Source of the DNA: an uncultured Clostridia bacterium
Lineage (GTDB): Bacteria > Bacillota > Clostridia > TANB77 > CAG-508
Direction of reading: 5' to 3'
Length of the DNA stretch: 64,000 nucleotides
Assembly: GCA_934149005.1 (NCBI GenBank)
Contig: CAKPDN010000002.1
Location: 128,817-192,816 of the forward strand
In this document: piece by piece, positions 19,461 to 28,584 of the stretch
Numbering within the stretch: position 1 is the stretch's first letter
Layout: the number at the start of each line of letters is the position of its first letter
Translations under genes and position numbers: made by a program
The notes under the pieces: model-generated
The model's input: the letters and a program-made list of their open reading frames with translations, nothing else
Told to the model about the DNA's origin: nothing
Database searches by the model: none

Positions 19461-19488
19461 ACAGCTGGTACTTCTACCAGCTGTTTTT
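19461..19488 (+). terminator. Terminator or attenuator between mraZ and rsmH
   Basis: ACAGCTGGTA pairs with TACCAGCTGT over a small loop, followed by TTTTT. It may separate mraZ from the cell-wall genes or reduce read-through. Confidence 0.8.
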
Positions 19489-19529
19489 GTGAGAATATTC
19501 ATTTTAAGGTAATTTTAAGAGGTGAAAAA

Positions 19530-20459
19530 TTGGAATTTAATCATAAACCTGTAATGCTAAAAGAATGTATAGAAGGTTTAAAAATAAAAGCAGATGGTAT
19601 ATATGTTGATGGAACACTTGGCGGAGCAGGTCATAGTAAAGAAATAGTAAAAAGATTATCAAAAAAAGGATTATTAATAGGAATTGATAGAGATGAGGAA
19701 GCTTTGCAAGCAGCTGGTGAAAATTTAAAAGAATTTCAAAATGTAAAACTTGTAAAAGATAATCATGATAATATAAAGCAAATTTTAAGTAATTTGGATA
19801 TAGAAAAAGTAGATGGAATATTGCTGGATTTAGGAGTTTCATCATATCAACTAGATGAAAGAAATAGAGGGTTTAGTTATTTAGGTGAAAATGTACTTGA
19901 TATGAGAATGGATAAATCCCAAGAACTAACAGCTAAAGAAGTTGTTAATACATATACTGAAGAAAATTTAGCAAATCTTATATATGAATATGGTGAAGAA
20001 AAATTTTCAAGACAAATTGCTAGAAATATATGTGAATACAGAAAAAGACAAGAAATAGAAACTACAAAACAATTAGTAGAAATTATAGAAAAATCTATTC
20101 CAAAATCAAAACAAAAGGATGGACATCCTGCAAAGAGAACATTTCAGGCAATAAGAATAGAAGTAAATAATGAAATAAAGCCATTATATAATACGGTTAA
20201 AGATTGTATTGACTGTTTAAATTCTAAAGGTCGATTGTGTATAATCACATTCCATTCTTTGGAAGATAGAGCAGTAAAAAATGCAATGTTAGATGCAAAA
20301 GGAAAATGTACTTGTCCAAGTGATTTACCATATTGTGTGTGTGGAGCTAAGACACTTGGAAATATAATTACTAAAAAGCCAATTGTGGCAAGTAAAGAAG
20401 AACAAGAAGAAAATTCAAGAAGTAAAAGTGCAAAACTTAGGATTTTTGAAAAAATATAA
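19530..20459 (+). CDS. rsmH: 16S rRNA (cytosine-1402-N4) methyltransferase
   Basis: Methylates C1402 of 16S rRNA with S-adenosylmethionine. The 309 residues hold the family blocks [28 protein letters not shown] (cofactor site), [18 protein letters not shown] and [13 protein letters not shown]. The start is TTG at 19530, 8 bases after GAGGTG. It stands in the usual place behind mraZ and before ftsL. Confidence 0.95.
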   Translation: MEFNHKPVMLKECIEGLKIKADGIYVDGTLGGAGHSKEIVKRLSKKGLLIGIDRDEEALQAAGENLKEFQNVKLVKDNHDNIKQILSNLDIEKVDGILLDLGVSSYQLDERNRGFSYLGENVLDMRMDKSQELTAKEVVNTYTEENLANLIYEYGEEKFSRQIARNICEYRKRQEIETTKQLVEIIEKSIPKSKQKDGHPAKRTFQAIRIEVNNEIKPLYNTVKDCIDCLNSKGRLCIITFHSLEDRAVKNAMLDAKGKCTCPSDLPYCVCGAKTLGNIITKKPIVASKEEQEENSRSKSAKLRIFEKI

Positions 20460-20527
20460 AATATTATTGGATGTTAGAAATAAAAATATTCCTTTTGGGA
20501 TAAAAGAAAGAGAGGTGAAAAGAACTT

Positions 20528-21037
20528 ATGGCACAAGCAAAATATCAATATGGTACAAGCCCAAGAAAAATTGAACCAAATTATACTAAAAAAAATAAAA
20601 AGGTTCCTAAAAAAAGACAATTGAAAATTGTTGAAGACTTACCAAGACAACAGATAAAAGTGTCTAAAAATCAAAGAAAAGCACAAGTTAAAATGACAGT
20701 TACAATTGTAGGGTTGTTTTTATTGTTATTAACCATAAGTTGTAGAAACTCTCAGATTGATCGACAATTTAATCAAATTCAAGAACAGAAAAAACAATTA
20801 GCAGTACTTCAAAAAGAAAATGAACAATTACGTGTTAGTATAGAAAATAGTTTGAATTTAAGTAATGTTGAAAAAGTAGCAAAAGAAGAATTAGGCATGC
20901 AAAAGTTAAGCAGTAAGCAGACTGTATATGTTACACTTCCTAAAAAGGATTATGTTGAAGCTGCTTCAGAAAAAGTTGTTATTGAACAAAATAAAAATTG
21001 GTGGGAGACATTAGTTGATAAAATTTTTAATTTTTAG
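20528..21037 (+). CDS. ftsL: FtsL-like cell division protein
   Basis: A bitopic membrane protein of 169 residues. A basic cytoplasmic part (residues 1-55) is followed by one membrane segment (TVTIVGLFLLLLTI, about residues 58-74) and then a heptad-rich coiled coil (FNQIQEQKKQLAVLQKENEQ). Size, topology and place between rsmH and the penicillin-binding protein fit FtsL, which joins the division complex with DivIC and DivIB. Sequence conservation is low in this family, so the call rests mostly on context. Confidence 0.78.
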   Translation: MAQAKYQYGTSPRKIEPNYTKKNKKVPKKRQLKIVEDLPRQQIKVSKNQRKAQVKMTVTIVGLFLLLLTISCRNSQIDRQFNQIQEQKKQLAVLQKENEQLRVSIENSLNLSNVEKVAKEELGMQKLSSKQTVYVTLPKKDYVEAASEKVVIEQNKNWWETLVDKIFNF

Positions 21038-21045
21038 TCAAAGAT

Positions 21046-21136
21046 AAAAAGTTACTATATAAATATTTTGCAGTTAAGAACATAAGACAGACCCTAGATA
21101 TGTTTTAACAAAAAATATTTATATAGTAACTTTTTC
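21046..21136 (+). terminator. Long perfect hairpin between ftsL and spoVD
   Basis: A 24-base arm starting AAAAAGTTACTATATAAAT at 21046 is perfectly complementary to 21112-21135, and the second arm runs into TTTTT. The 42-base loop also has internal pairing (TTAAGAACATA with TATGTTTTAA). It could be a terminator or an attenuator. The perfect arms suggest recent insertion or selection. Confidence 0.6.
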
Positions 21137-21188
21137 TTTAAAAGAATAATTTCAAACACTTTTAATAAATATTATTAGAGGTGTTTTT

Positions 21189-23180
21189 ATGGTGAGAATA
21201 AATTTATCAACTAAAAGAAGAATGAGAACAGTATTATTTGTAATATCTCTTGTTATGATATTGTTGATAGTAAGATTAGGATATATTCAATTAATAGATG
21301 GAAAAATATTATCACAAATGGCGTATGAGCAACAAACATTAGATAGAGGCATAAATCCTAAAAGGGGGACAATTTATGATTGTACAGGCCAAGTTTTAGC
21401 ACAAAGTAGTACTGTTGAGACTGTAAGTGTTAATCCAGGCAATATTAGTAAAGAAAATAAGGAGAAGGTTGCTAAGAAACTTTCAGAAATTTTTGAATTA
21501 GACTACGAAAAAATATTAAAAAAAGTTACTAAAAGAAGTTCAATAGAAACAATTGCTAAAAAAGTTGATAAAAATAAAACAGATGAGCTTAGAAAGTGGA
21601 TGGAGGAAGAGAATATTACAACAGGTATAAATATTGATGAGGATACAAAAAGATATTATCCGAATAATAATTTAGCATCTCAAATTATTGGTTTTTGTGG
21701 AAGCGATAATCAGGGATTAGATGGAATAGAAGCTAAATATGATAAGATTCTTTCAGGTACAAAAGGAGCAATTAAGAGACATACAGATGCTAAAGGTGGA
21801 GAAATTGGAGAAGAAGGAGAAACATATGTATCTGCTGTTGATGGAGATGATTTAATTCTTACAATCGATATAAATATACAGTCAATAGTTGAAAAATATT
21901 TGGAAGAAGCTTGCATTGATAATAAATGTACAGATGGTGGAAATATTGTAGCTATAAATCCTAAGAATGGAGATATTTTGGCAATGGCTACATATCCAGA
22001 TTACAATTTAAATGAACCATATTCAGCATATACTGAAGAATTAAAAGGAATTTGGGATACTACAGATCAAGCTGAAAAAACAAAAAGTCTACAATCTGTT
22101 TGGAGGAATAGAGCAATTACTGATACATATGAACCAGGTTCTACATTTAAAACAATTACTGCATCTGCAGCTTTAGAGGAAGGATTGGTAACAGACATAG
22201 ATAAACAGGGACAGTTTTCTTGTACTGGTGGAATTGAAGTAGCTGGTGTTAGAATTAAGTGTTGGAGATATTATAGACCACATGGACCTGAAAGTTTAAG
22301 ATTGGCTTTAATGAATTCTTGTAATCCAATTTTTATAGGTCTTGGACAAAAAATGGGGGTTCATACTTATTATAGTTATTTGCAGAAGTTTGGATTATTA
22401 GAAAAAACAGGAATTGATTTGCCAGGTGAGGCAGGAAGTATATTTTTGGCTGAAAATAAGGCTGGCCCTGTTGAACTTGCTACAATAAGTTTTGGGCAAA
22501 GATTTGAGATTACACCACTTCAATTAGTTACAGCAGTTTCATCAATAGCAAATGGAGGAAATTTAGTTCAACCCAGAGTTGTAAAGGCTATTGTAGATAG
22601 TGAAACAGGAGAGAAAACTAATGTAGAAACTAAAGTAAAATCTCAAACTATTTCTAAAGAAACTTCAGAAAAAGTTTTAAGTATGATGGAATCTGTTGTG
22701 TCAGAAGGTACTGGAAAAAATGCGAAAGTTGCAGGGTATAGAATTGGTGGAAAAACAGGGACCTCAGAAGATGGTGTTAATACTAATAAATATGTTACTT
22801 CTTTTTTGGGTGTCGCTCCAATTGAAGATCCACAAGTTGTCCTTCTTATTACTCTGTATAATCCTACTGGAGAAGGAGGACATCAAGGAGGTGGGGTTGC
22901 AGCACCTGTTGGAGGGCAAGTTTTTAGTGAGATTTTGCCTTATTTGGAAGTATCACAAGGTAATCAAGATGAAGTTGAACAATTAGAACAGGTACAGATT
23001 CCAAATTTAGAAGGATTGAAGATAATAGAAGCGGAGAAAATTGTTAAAGAGTTGGGATTAGAACTTGATATAGAAAATAATTCAGAAGAATTGAATAAGG
23101 AAGATACAACTATTATTGAACAAACTCCTAAAGAAGGAGTAACTGTTAATAAAGGTAGTAAAGTTTATGTGAAAATTTAG
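21189..23180 (+). CDS. spoVD: Class B penicillin-binding protein with PASTA domain (SpoVD/FtsI type)
   Basis: A transpeptidase for septal or spore peptidoglycan. One N-terminal membrane segment (about residues 12-32), a dimerisation domain with RGTIYD, then the transpeptidase domain with the active serine in GSTFKT (about residue 318), the MNSCNP motif and GKTGTSED. One PASTA domain (PNLEGLKIIEAEKIVKELGL) ends the 663-residue protein. The PASTA domain and cluster position fit SpoVD; the genome's own FtsI could be elsewhere, or this protein may serve both roles. GAGGTG precedes the ATG. Confidence 0.88.
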   Translation: MVRINLSTKRRMRTVLFVISLVMILLIVRLGYIQLIDGKILSQMAYEQQTLDRGINPKRGTIYDCTGQVLAQSSTVETVSVNPGNISKENKEKVAKKLSEIFELDYEKILKKVTKRSSIETIAKKVDKNKTDELRKWMEEENITTGINIDEDTKRYYPNNNLASQIIGFCGSDNQGLDGIEAKYDKILSGTKGAIKRHTDAKGGEIGEEGETYVSAVDGDDLILTIDINIQSIVEKYLEEACIDNKCTDGGNIVAINPKNGDILAMATYPDYNLNEPYSAYTEELKGIWDTTDQAEKTKSLQSVWRNRAITDTYEPGSTFKTITASAALEEGLVTDIDKQGQFSCTGGIEVAGVRIKCWRYYRPHGPESLRLALMNSCNPIFIGLGQKMGVHTYYSYLQKFGLLEKTGIDLPGEAGSIFLAENKAGPVELATISFGQRFEITPLQLVTAVSSIANGGNLVQPRVVKAIVDSETGEKTNVETKVKSQTISKETSEKVLSMMESVVSEGTGKNAKVAGYRIGGKTGTSEDGVNTNKYVTSFLGVAPIEDPQVVLLITLYNPTGEGGHQGGGVAAPVGGQVFSEILPYLEVSQGNQDEVEQLEQVQIPNLEGLKIIEAEKIVKELGLELDIENNSEELNKEDTTIIEQTPKEGVTVNKGSKVYVKI

Positions 23181-23330
23181 TAAGATATAAATGTTGATAT
23201 ATTAATAGTTCTTGTTTATATAAAATATTGAAAAAACTCTATACAAAAAACAAAATAAGTTATATAATATAAAAAAATTGTGAGCAAAATTTTGGTCATA
23301 AAACATATTAAATTGAAGGGATGATTCTAA

Positions 23331-24806
23331 ATGGAATTAAAGAAAATATTAGTAGGATTAGAAGGAATAAAAGCAAAAGGAAATGTTGATTTAGATATAA
23401 AAGGAATTGAAAAAAATTCAAAAGAAGTTAAAGAAGGGTATATGTTTGTTGCTATCAAAGGATTTTCAACAGATGGACATCAATTTGTGGAAAATGCAAT
23501 TGAAAATGGTGCAAAATGTGTTATGATACAAGAGGGATGTGATTTTAAGACATTAAATATCCCAGAAGATGTAACAATATTAATGGTTAAAGATACAAGA
23601 GTAGCATTAGCAATTTGTTCATCAAATTTTTATGGGAATCCATCTTCACAATTAAAATTAATAGGTGTTACTGGAACAAAAGGTAAAACTACAACAACTT
23701 TTATGATAAAAGAGATATTAGAAAAAGCTGGAAAAAAAGTTGGATTAATAGGGACAATTGCAACATATATAAATGGTAAAAAAATTAAAGACAGTGATAG
23801 AACAACTCCAGAAAGTTTAGAATTACAACAAATTTTTAGACAAATGGTAGATGAAGGTGTAGAGGTTGTTGTAATGGAAGTCTCATCACAAAGTTTAAAA
23901 TTACATAGAGTGGATGGATGCAAATTTGATATTGTATTATTTACAAATTTTTCAGAAGATCATATAAGTGAAAAAGAACATCCAGATATGCAAGATTATT
24001 TTAATTCAAAATTAAAATTATTTGAAATGTGTAAAACGGGAATTGTAAATGCAGATGATTTACATGCTGCAAAAATACCAAGACTATTTCCTGAAAATAA
24101 TATTGTAACATATGGAATTGATAATTTTGCAAATGTTTTAGCAAAAGATATAACAATTACAAATTCATATGTTGATTTTAAAGTGAAAATAACAGATAGA
24201 AATGAAAGAATAAAAACAGGAATACCAGGAAGATTTAGTGTTTATAATTCATTAGCTGCAATATGTGTTGCACAAAAGTTTGGCATAAATTCAGAAATAA
24301 TAAAACAAGCACTAGAAGAAGTTAGAGTACCTGGAAGATCAGAATTAGTTGATAATAAATTAGAATTAACTATAATGATAGATTATGCTCATTCGCCAGA
24401 AAGTCTACAAAATATATTACAAGCTGCTAAAAGTTATACAAGAGGAAGAGTAATTTCTGTTTTTGGTTGCGGTGGAGATAGAGATTCAGGGAAAAGACCA
24501 ATAATGGGAGAAATTTCAGGTAAAATTGCCGATTATACAATAATTACATCAGATAATCCTAGAACTGAAGAACCTCAAAAAATAGTGGAACAAATTGAAG
24601 AAGGAATAAAGAAAACAAATGGGAAATATGAAGTTGTAGTAGATAGAATAGAGGCCATTAAAACTGCTATAAAAATGGCTAATAAGAGAGATATTATTAT
24701 TTTAGCAGGTAAAGGGCATGAACCTTATCAAGAAATAGATGGGGTTAAGTATCCTTTTGATGAAAGAATTATAGTAAAAGATATTATAGAAAAAATGGGA
24801 AAATAG
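23331..24806 (+). CDS. murE: UDP-MurNAc-tripeptide ligase (MurE, meso-DAP type)
   Basis: Adds the third residue to the cell-wall precursor in the cytoplasm with ATP. The 491-residue protein has the P-loop GTKGKTTTTFM near residue 115, TTPESLELQ, and the DNPRTEEP block. The DNPR motif is known to mark enzymes that use meso-diaminopimelate. The three-domain length is normal. MurF, often the next gene, is missing here, and a fold-back repeat occupies the gap to mraY. Confidence 0.94.
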   Translation: MELKKILVGLEGIKAKGNVDLDIKGIEKNSKEVKEGYMFVAIKGFSTDGHQFVENAIENGAKCVMIQEGCDFKTLNIPEDVTILMVKDTRVALAICSSNFYGNPSSQLKLIGVTGTKGKTTTTFMIKEILEKAGKKVGLIGTIATYINGKKIKDSDRTTPESLELQQIFRQMVDEGVEVVVMEVSSQSLKLHRVDGCKFDIVLFTNFSEDHISEKEHPDMQDYFNSKLKLFEMCKTGIVNADDLHAAKIPRLFPENNIVTYGIDNFANVLAKDITITNSYVDFKVKITDRNERIKTGIPGRFSVYNSLAAICVAQKFGINSEIIKQALEEVRVPGRSELVDNKLELTIMIDYAHSPESLQNILQAAKSYTRGRVISVFGCGGDRDSGKRPIMGEISGKIADYTIITSDNPRTEEPQKIVEQIEEGIKKTNGKYEVVVDRIEAIKTAIKMANKRDIIILAGKGHEPYQEIDGVKYPFDERIIVKDIIEKMGK

Positions 24807-24830
24807 TAAATATAATTTATAGAGTTTTAA

Positions 24831-24974
24831 ATTTGATAGTATATTGTTTTTTCATACCTTGGTGTCGAAATTTACATATTTTAAATATACTTATATTTAA
24901 ATTGCTCCAATTCGCACTCGCTTATCCTCGTTTGGTTGCTTACGTGGTATTTCAAAAACAGTATATTATCAAAT
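24831..24974. repeat. Small fold-back element between murE and mraY
   Basis: Imperfect arms: ATTTGATAGTATATTG at the left pairs with the right arm ending CAGTATATTATCAAAT. The loop carries ATTGCTCCAAT and CGCACTCGCTTA, which match core pieces of the large fold-back elements (ATTGCTCCAATCACAT in copy C, and the reverse of AAGCGAGTGC in copy A). It seems to be a short relative. Confidence 0.6.
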
Positions 24975-25029
24975 AAAATTATTATAAATAAATATAACAA
25001 AAGACATAAAAAAGAAAGGTTTGATTAAA

Positions 25030-26010
25030 TTGGATTTGGAAATAAAAGTATTGCTAATGACATTTGTAATTTCAATAATCTGTGGATTAATAACAATACC
25101 TATATTAAAAAAATTAAAAGTAGGTCAAATAGAAAGAGATGATGGACCAGTATCACATTTAAAAAAACAAGGAACACCTACAATGGGTGGAATAATAATG
25201 ATAATTGCAACTATTATTGTAGTTACAGGTTCATATATATTTTTATCTATAACTGATAATATTGAATTAGGAAAGAAGATTTTACCATTACTATTAATTG
25301 CAATTGGATTTGGGATGATTGGTTTTATAGATGACTTTAAAAAACTTGTACTAAAAAATACAAAAGGTTTGAAGCCAAGTTATAAGATGTTAGGACTTTT
25401 AATTATTGCTGTTGCTTATGTTTTATTTCTAGTTGAAGGATTAAAAATAGGAACACAAACTTATATACCAATAGTAAAAATGTATATAAATCTTCCGGTT
25501 TTGGTTTATATTCCATTTGCAATAGTAGTTATACTTGGTACTACAAATGCAATTAATCTTACAGATGGAATAGATGGATTATCTTCAAGTGTTTCAGCAA
25601 TTATTATAACTTGTTTAACTGTTATAGGGATAAATAATCAAATATACGAAGTTTCAATATTTGGAAGCATTATTATAGGTGCAATATTAGGATTCTTAAT
25701 ATTTAATTTACATCCAGCTAAAGTTTTTATGGGTGATACTGGATCATTAATGTTAGGTGGTGTAATATCAGGTTTAGCATTATATTTAAGAATGCCATTA
25801 TTATTGTTAGTAATAGCTATAATTCCAGTATTAGAAACATTATCTGTAATATTACAAGTTGCATATTTTAAGAAAACAGGAAATAGAATTTTTAAAATGG
25901 CACCATTACATCATCATTTTGAATTATCTGGATGGAAAGAAAATAAAGTTGTAGTTGTGTTTTCTTTAATAACTTTAATCGCATGTTTTGTAGGGCTAAA
26001 AATTATATAA
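25030..26010 (+). CDS. mraY: Phospho-N-acetylmuramoyl-pentapeptide transferase
   Basis: A membrane enzyme that makes lipid I from UDP-MurNAc-pentapeptide and undecaprenyl phosphate. About ten membrane segments are visible. Catalytic blocks include the Asp pair in GFIDDFKKL, NLTDGIDGL and the loop APLHHHFE. I choose TTG at 25030, 10 bases after AAAGG; the in-frame TTG at 25021 is too close to that site. The length is 326 residues. The gene is intact and is followed by ftsW. Confidence 0.94.
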   Translation: MDLEIKVLLMTFVISIICGLITIPILKKLKVGQIERDDGPVSHLKKQGTPTMGGIIMIIATIIVVTGSYIFLSITDNIELGKKILPLLLIAIGFGMIGFIDDFKKLVLKNTKGLKPSYKMLGLLIIAVAYVLFLVEGLKIGTQTYIPIVKMYINLPVLVYIPFAIVVILGTTNAINLTDGIDGLSSSVSAIIITCLTVIGINNQIYEVSIFGSIIIGAILGFLIFNLHPAKVFMGDTGSLMLGGVISGLALYLRMPLLLLVIAIIPVLETLSVILQVAYFKKTGNRIFKMAPLHHHFELSGWKENKVVVVFSLITLIACFVGLKII

Positions 26011-26073
26011 ATTTTTGTATGCTAGTATACGGAGATACTTGGGTATAAAAATATAGTATTAGGAGGATTATAA

Positions 26074-27208
26074 ATGGCAAAAAAAAGAAAAGAAAAAAGT
26101 TTTTCAAGTTTCTTAAATAATCCAATAGATTTTACATTGTTAATAACTATATTAGTCTTATTAGGAATAGGGTTGGTAATGGTTTTATCTGCAAGTTCAC
26201 CTGCTGCCCTTTCTAAAAGTGGGAATAGTTATGCTTTTTTTTCTAAGCAGTTAATATTTGCAATTTTGGGATTATTTGCTATGTGGTTTATTTCCAAAAT
26301 TGATTATCGTTTTTATCAAAAATTTTATCAACATGCATGGTGGATTTCTTTTTTATTGCTTATTGCTGTTAAATTAATTGGTAAGGAAGTAAATGGGGCT
26401 AAAAGGTGGATATTTATTACAGAAACATTATCTTTTCAACCATCTGAAATAGTTAAGTTTTTAATGATAATTTTTTATGCGGGAATATTAGTAAAAAATA
26501 GAGATGAATTGAAATTTTATGGAAAAGGGTTATTAAAACATATTGTACCGCTAGCTCCAATAATAGGATTATTATTGTTACAACCACATTTAAGTGCTTC
26601 TGTTGTTATTATAGGAATTGTTTGTATAATGATGATTGTTGCAGGATGCAAATTTAAACATTTTTTATTTACTGGATTAGGATTAGGGGTTCCAGGATTA
26701 GCAGTACTTATAGCAATGGCACCATATAGATTAGAAAGATTTGTTACATTTTTGAATCCTTTTAAATATGCAGATGATAAAGGTTGGCAAGTTGTACAAA
26801 GTTTATATGCCATAGGTTCAGGCGGATTATTTGGAGTTGGATTAGGAGATAGCAAACAAAAATATTTATATATACCAGAACCACATAATGATTTTATTTT
26901 TTCAATACTTGCAGAGGAAATAGGATTTATAGGTTGTGTTGTTGTTTTAATATTATTTGCAATTTTTATTTGGAGAGGAATTTTAATTGCGATGAAAGCT
27001 CCTGATATGTTTGGAAGCCTAGTTGCAGTAGGAATTACATCTTTAGTTGCTATACAAGTTATAATAAATGTTGCAGTTGTTACTTCATCAATGCCTGCAA
27101 CAGGTATGCCATTACCATTTTTTAGTTACCGGTGGTACAGCATTATTTATATTACTGTGTGAAATGGGAGTTTTACTTAATATTTCACGTGCAGGTGCAA
27201 AAAATTAA
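26074..27208 (+). CDS. ftsW: SEDS-family cell-wall polymerase FtsW, needs a +1 shift at CGG
   Basis: A polytopic SEDS glycosyltransferase that polymerises septal peptidoglycan with its partner penicillin-binding protein. About ten membrane segments are visible, with PHNDFIFSILAEEIGF and the hallmark MPLPFFSYGGT. That hallmark is where the break falls: the zero frame reads SY then CGG at 27130-27132 and goes wrong. The conserved GGTALFILLCEMGVLLNISR runs in the +1 frame from GGT at 27131 to the stop at 27208. The joined protein is 377 residues, a normal length. FtsW is usually essential, so a simple loss is unlikely. Confidence 0.88.
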
Positions 27209-27211
27209 GAT

Positions 27212-27358
27212 GGATTCGGAGGGATTACGGGGGATTACGGGGCCACCACATAAAATCCCTTATAAAAAGTTTTAAAAATAATTGAAATATAGAAATAAAT
27301 AATATAAGGGATTTTATGTGGTGGCCCCGTAATCCCCCGTAATCCCTCCGAATCCCTT
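27212..27358. mobile_element. Paired REP/MITE element, copy 2 (ftsW-murG gap)
   Basis: The reverse complement of the element at 15322-15467 with only a few differences, including the AT-rich spacer. It starts 4 bases after the ftsW stop codon. The two copies form a long inverted pair around the division cluster. Confidence 0.8.
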
Positions 27359-27401
27359 TCGAGTGGTGGCACCATAATCCATGTTTTAGAAGGAGAAAGA
27401 T

Positions 27402-28539
27402 ATGAAAGTAATTATTGCAGCAGCAGGTACAGCTGGTCATATAAATCCAGGACTTGCGATTGCTAATAAAATAAAGGAAGAAGAAAAAGATTCAGAAATT
27501 ATTTTTATTGGTACAACTAGAGGATTAGAAAATGATTTAGTTCCAAGAAGTCGGTTATGAATTAAAAACAATAGATGCTTATGGATTAAGTAAAAAGTTA
27601 AGCTTAGATAATATTAGAAAAATGTACAAAACTTTTAAAGGATATGGAGAAGCTAAAAAGATAATTAAAGAATTTAAACCGGATGTAGTAATAGGTACAG
27701 GGGGATATATTTGTGGGGCTACTATTTTAGTGGCACACAATTTAGGAATTCCGACAATATTACATGAAAGTAATGCTTTTCCGGGTAAAGCTGTAAAAAT
27801 GCTTGCTAGAAAAACAGATACAATTTTAGTATCATTTAAAGATGCAGAAAAAAGAATTAAAAATGCAAAAAAAATAGTTTTTACAGGTACACCAGTAAAA
27901 ATAAACAAAAAAGATTATGGAATTAATGAAAAATTAGATATTATTAAAAAAGCTGGACTTAATGAAACAAAACCAATAGTATTAATTTTTGGAGGAAGTC
28001 AGGGAGCTCAAAAAATTAATGAAGCTATTTTAGGAATATTAAAAAATAAATTAAACAAAAATTATCAAATAATTTGGGCTACTGGACCAAAACAATATGA
28101 TATTATTAAAGAAAAATTGCAAGATAAAAATGTTAGCATAAATAATATAGAAAATGCAAAAATAGTACCATATATATATAATATGGAAGAAATTATGAAT
28201 GTTTCAAATTTGATTGTTGCGAGAAGTGGAGCAATGACAATTACTGAAATTTCTAATTTAGGAAAACCTGCTATTTTAGTACCATTACCAAATGTAAGTG
28301 GAAATCATCAACTACATAATGCAAAGGTATTAGAAAATGCTGGAGCTGCTAGAATAATATTAAATGATGAATTAGATTATAAAAAACTAAATTCACAAAT
28401 AGAAGAAATAGTCTTAAACAAAGATAAAGAAAACAAAATGGCAAAGAATAGTTTAACAGTTTCAACAATTAATGTTGAAGACAAGATATATAAAGAGATT
28501 GTAAATGTAATTAAAAATAAAAAGGTTGAAAATAAGTGA
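27402..28539 (+). CDS. murG: Lipid II synthase MurG, needs a +1 shift at CGG
   Basis: Transfers GlcNAc to lipid I at the inner membrane face. The ATG at 27402 follows AAGGAGAAAG. The N-terminal part has GTAGHINPGLAIA, the acceptor-binding loop. Codon 51 is CGG (27552-27554), after which the zero frame stops at 27560. The family sequence continues as GYELKTIDAYGLSKKL from GGT at 27553 in the +1 frame, through VIGTGGYICGA, GGSQGAQKINE and SGAMTITEISNLGKPAILVP. The joined protein is 378 residues, normal length. MurG is usually essential, so the frame change must be tolerated or is an artefact. Confidence 0.9.
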
Positions 28540-28584
28540 AATTTTTCAACCAGAATTTTAGTTTGAGGAAGGAATGATATAAAA

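Noticed and set aside
2204..27555. Random sequencing errors as the cause of the five frame breaks
   Set aside because: Random indels would fall in different contexts and in both directions. Here all five are the same base, in the same phase, before a conserved Gly codon. A systematic error is not excluded and is kept as the main rival.
2204..27555. P-site tRNA slippage on the codon before CGG
   Set aside because: The preceding codons are GAA, ATA, ATT, TAC and AGT. None of these can re-pair well one base forward, so slippage of that tRNA is unlikely as a common mechanism.
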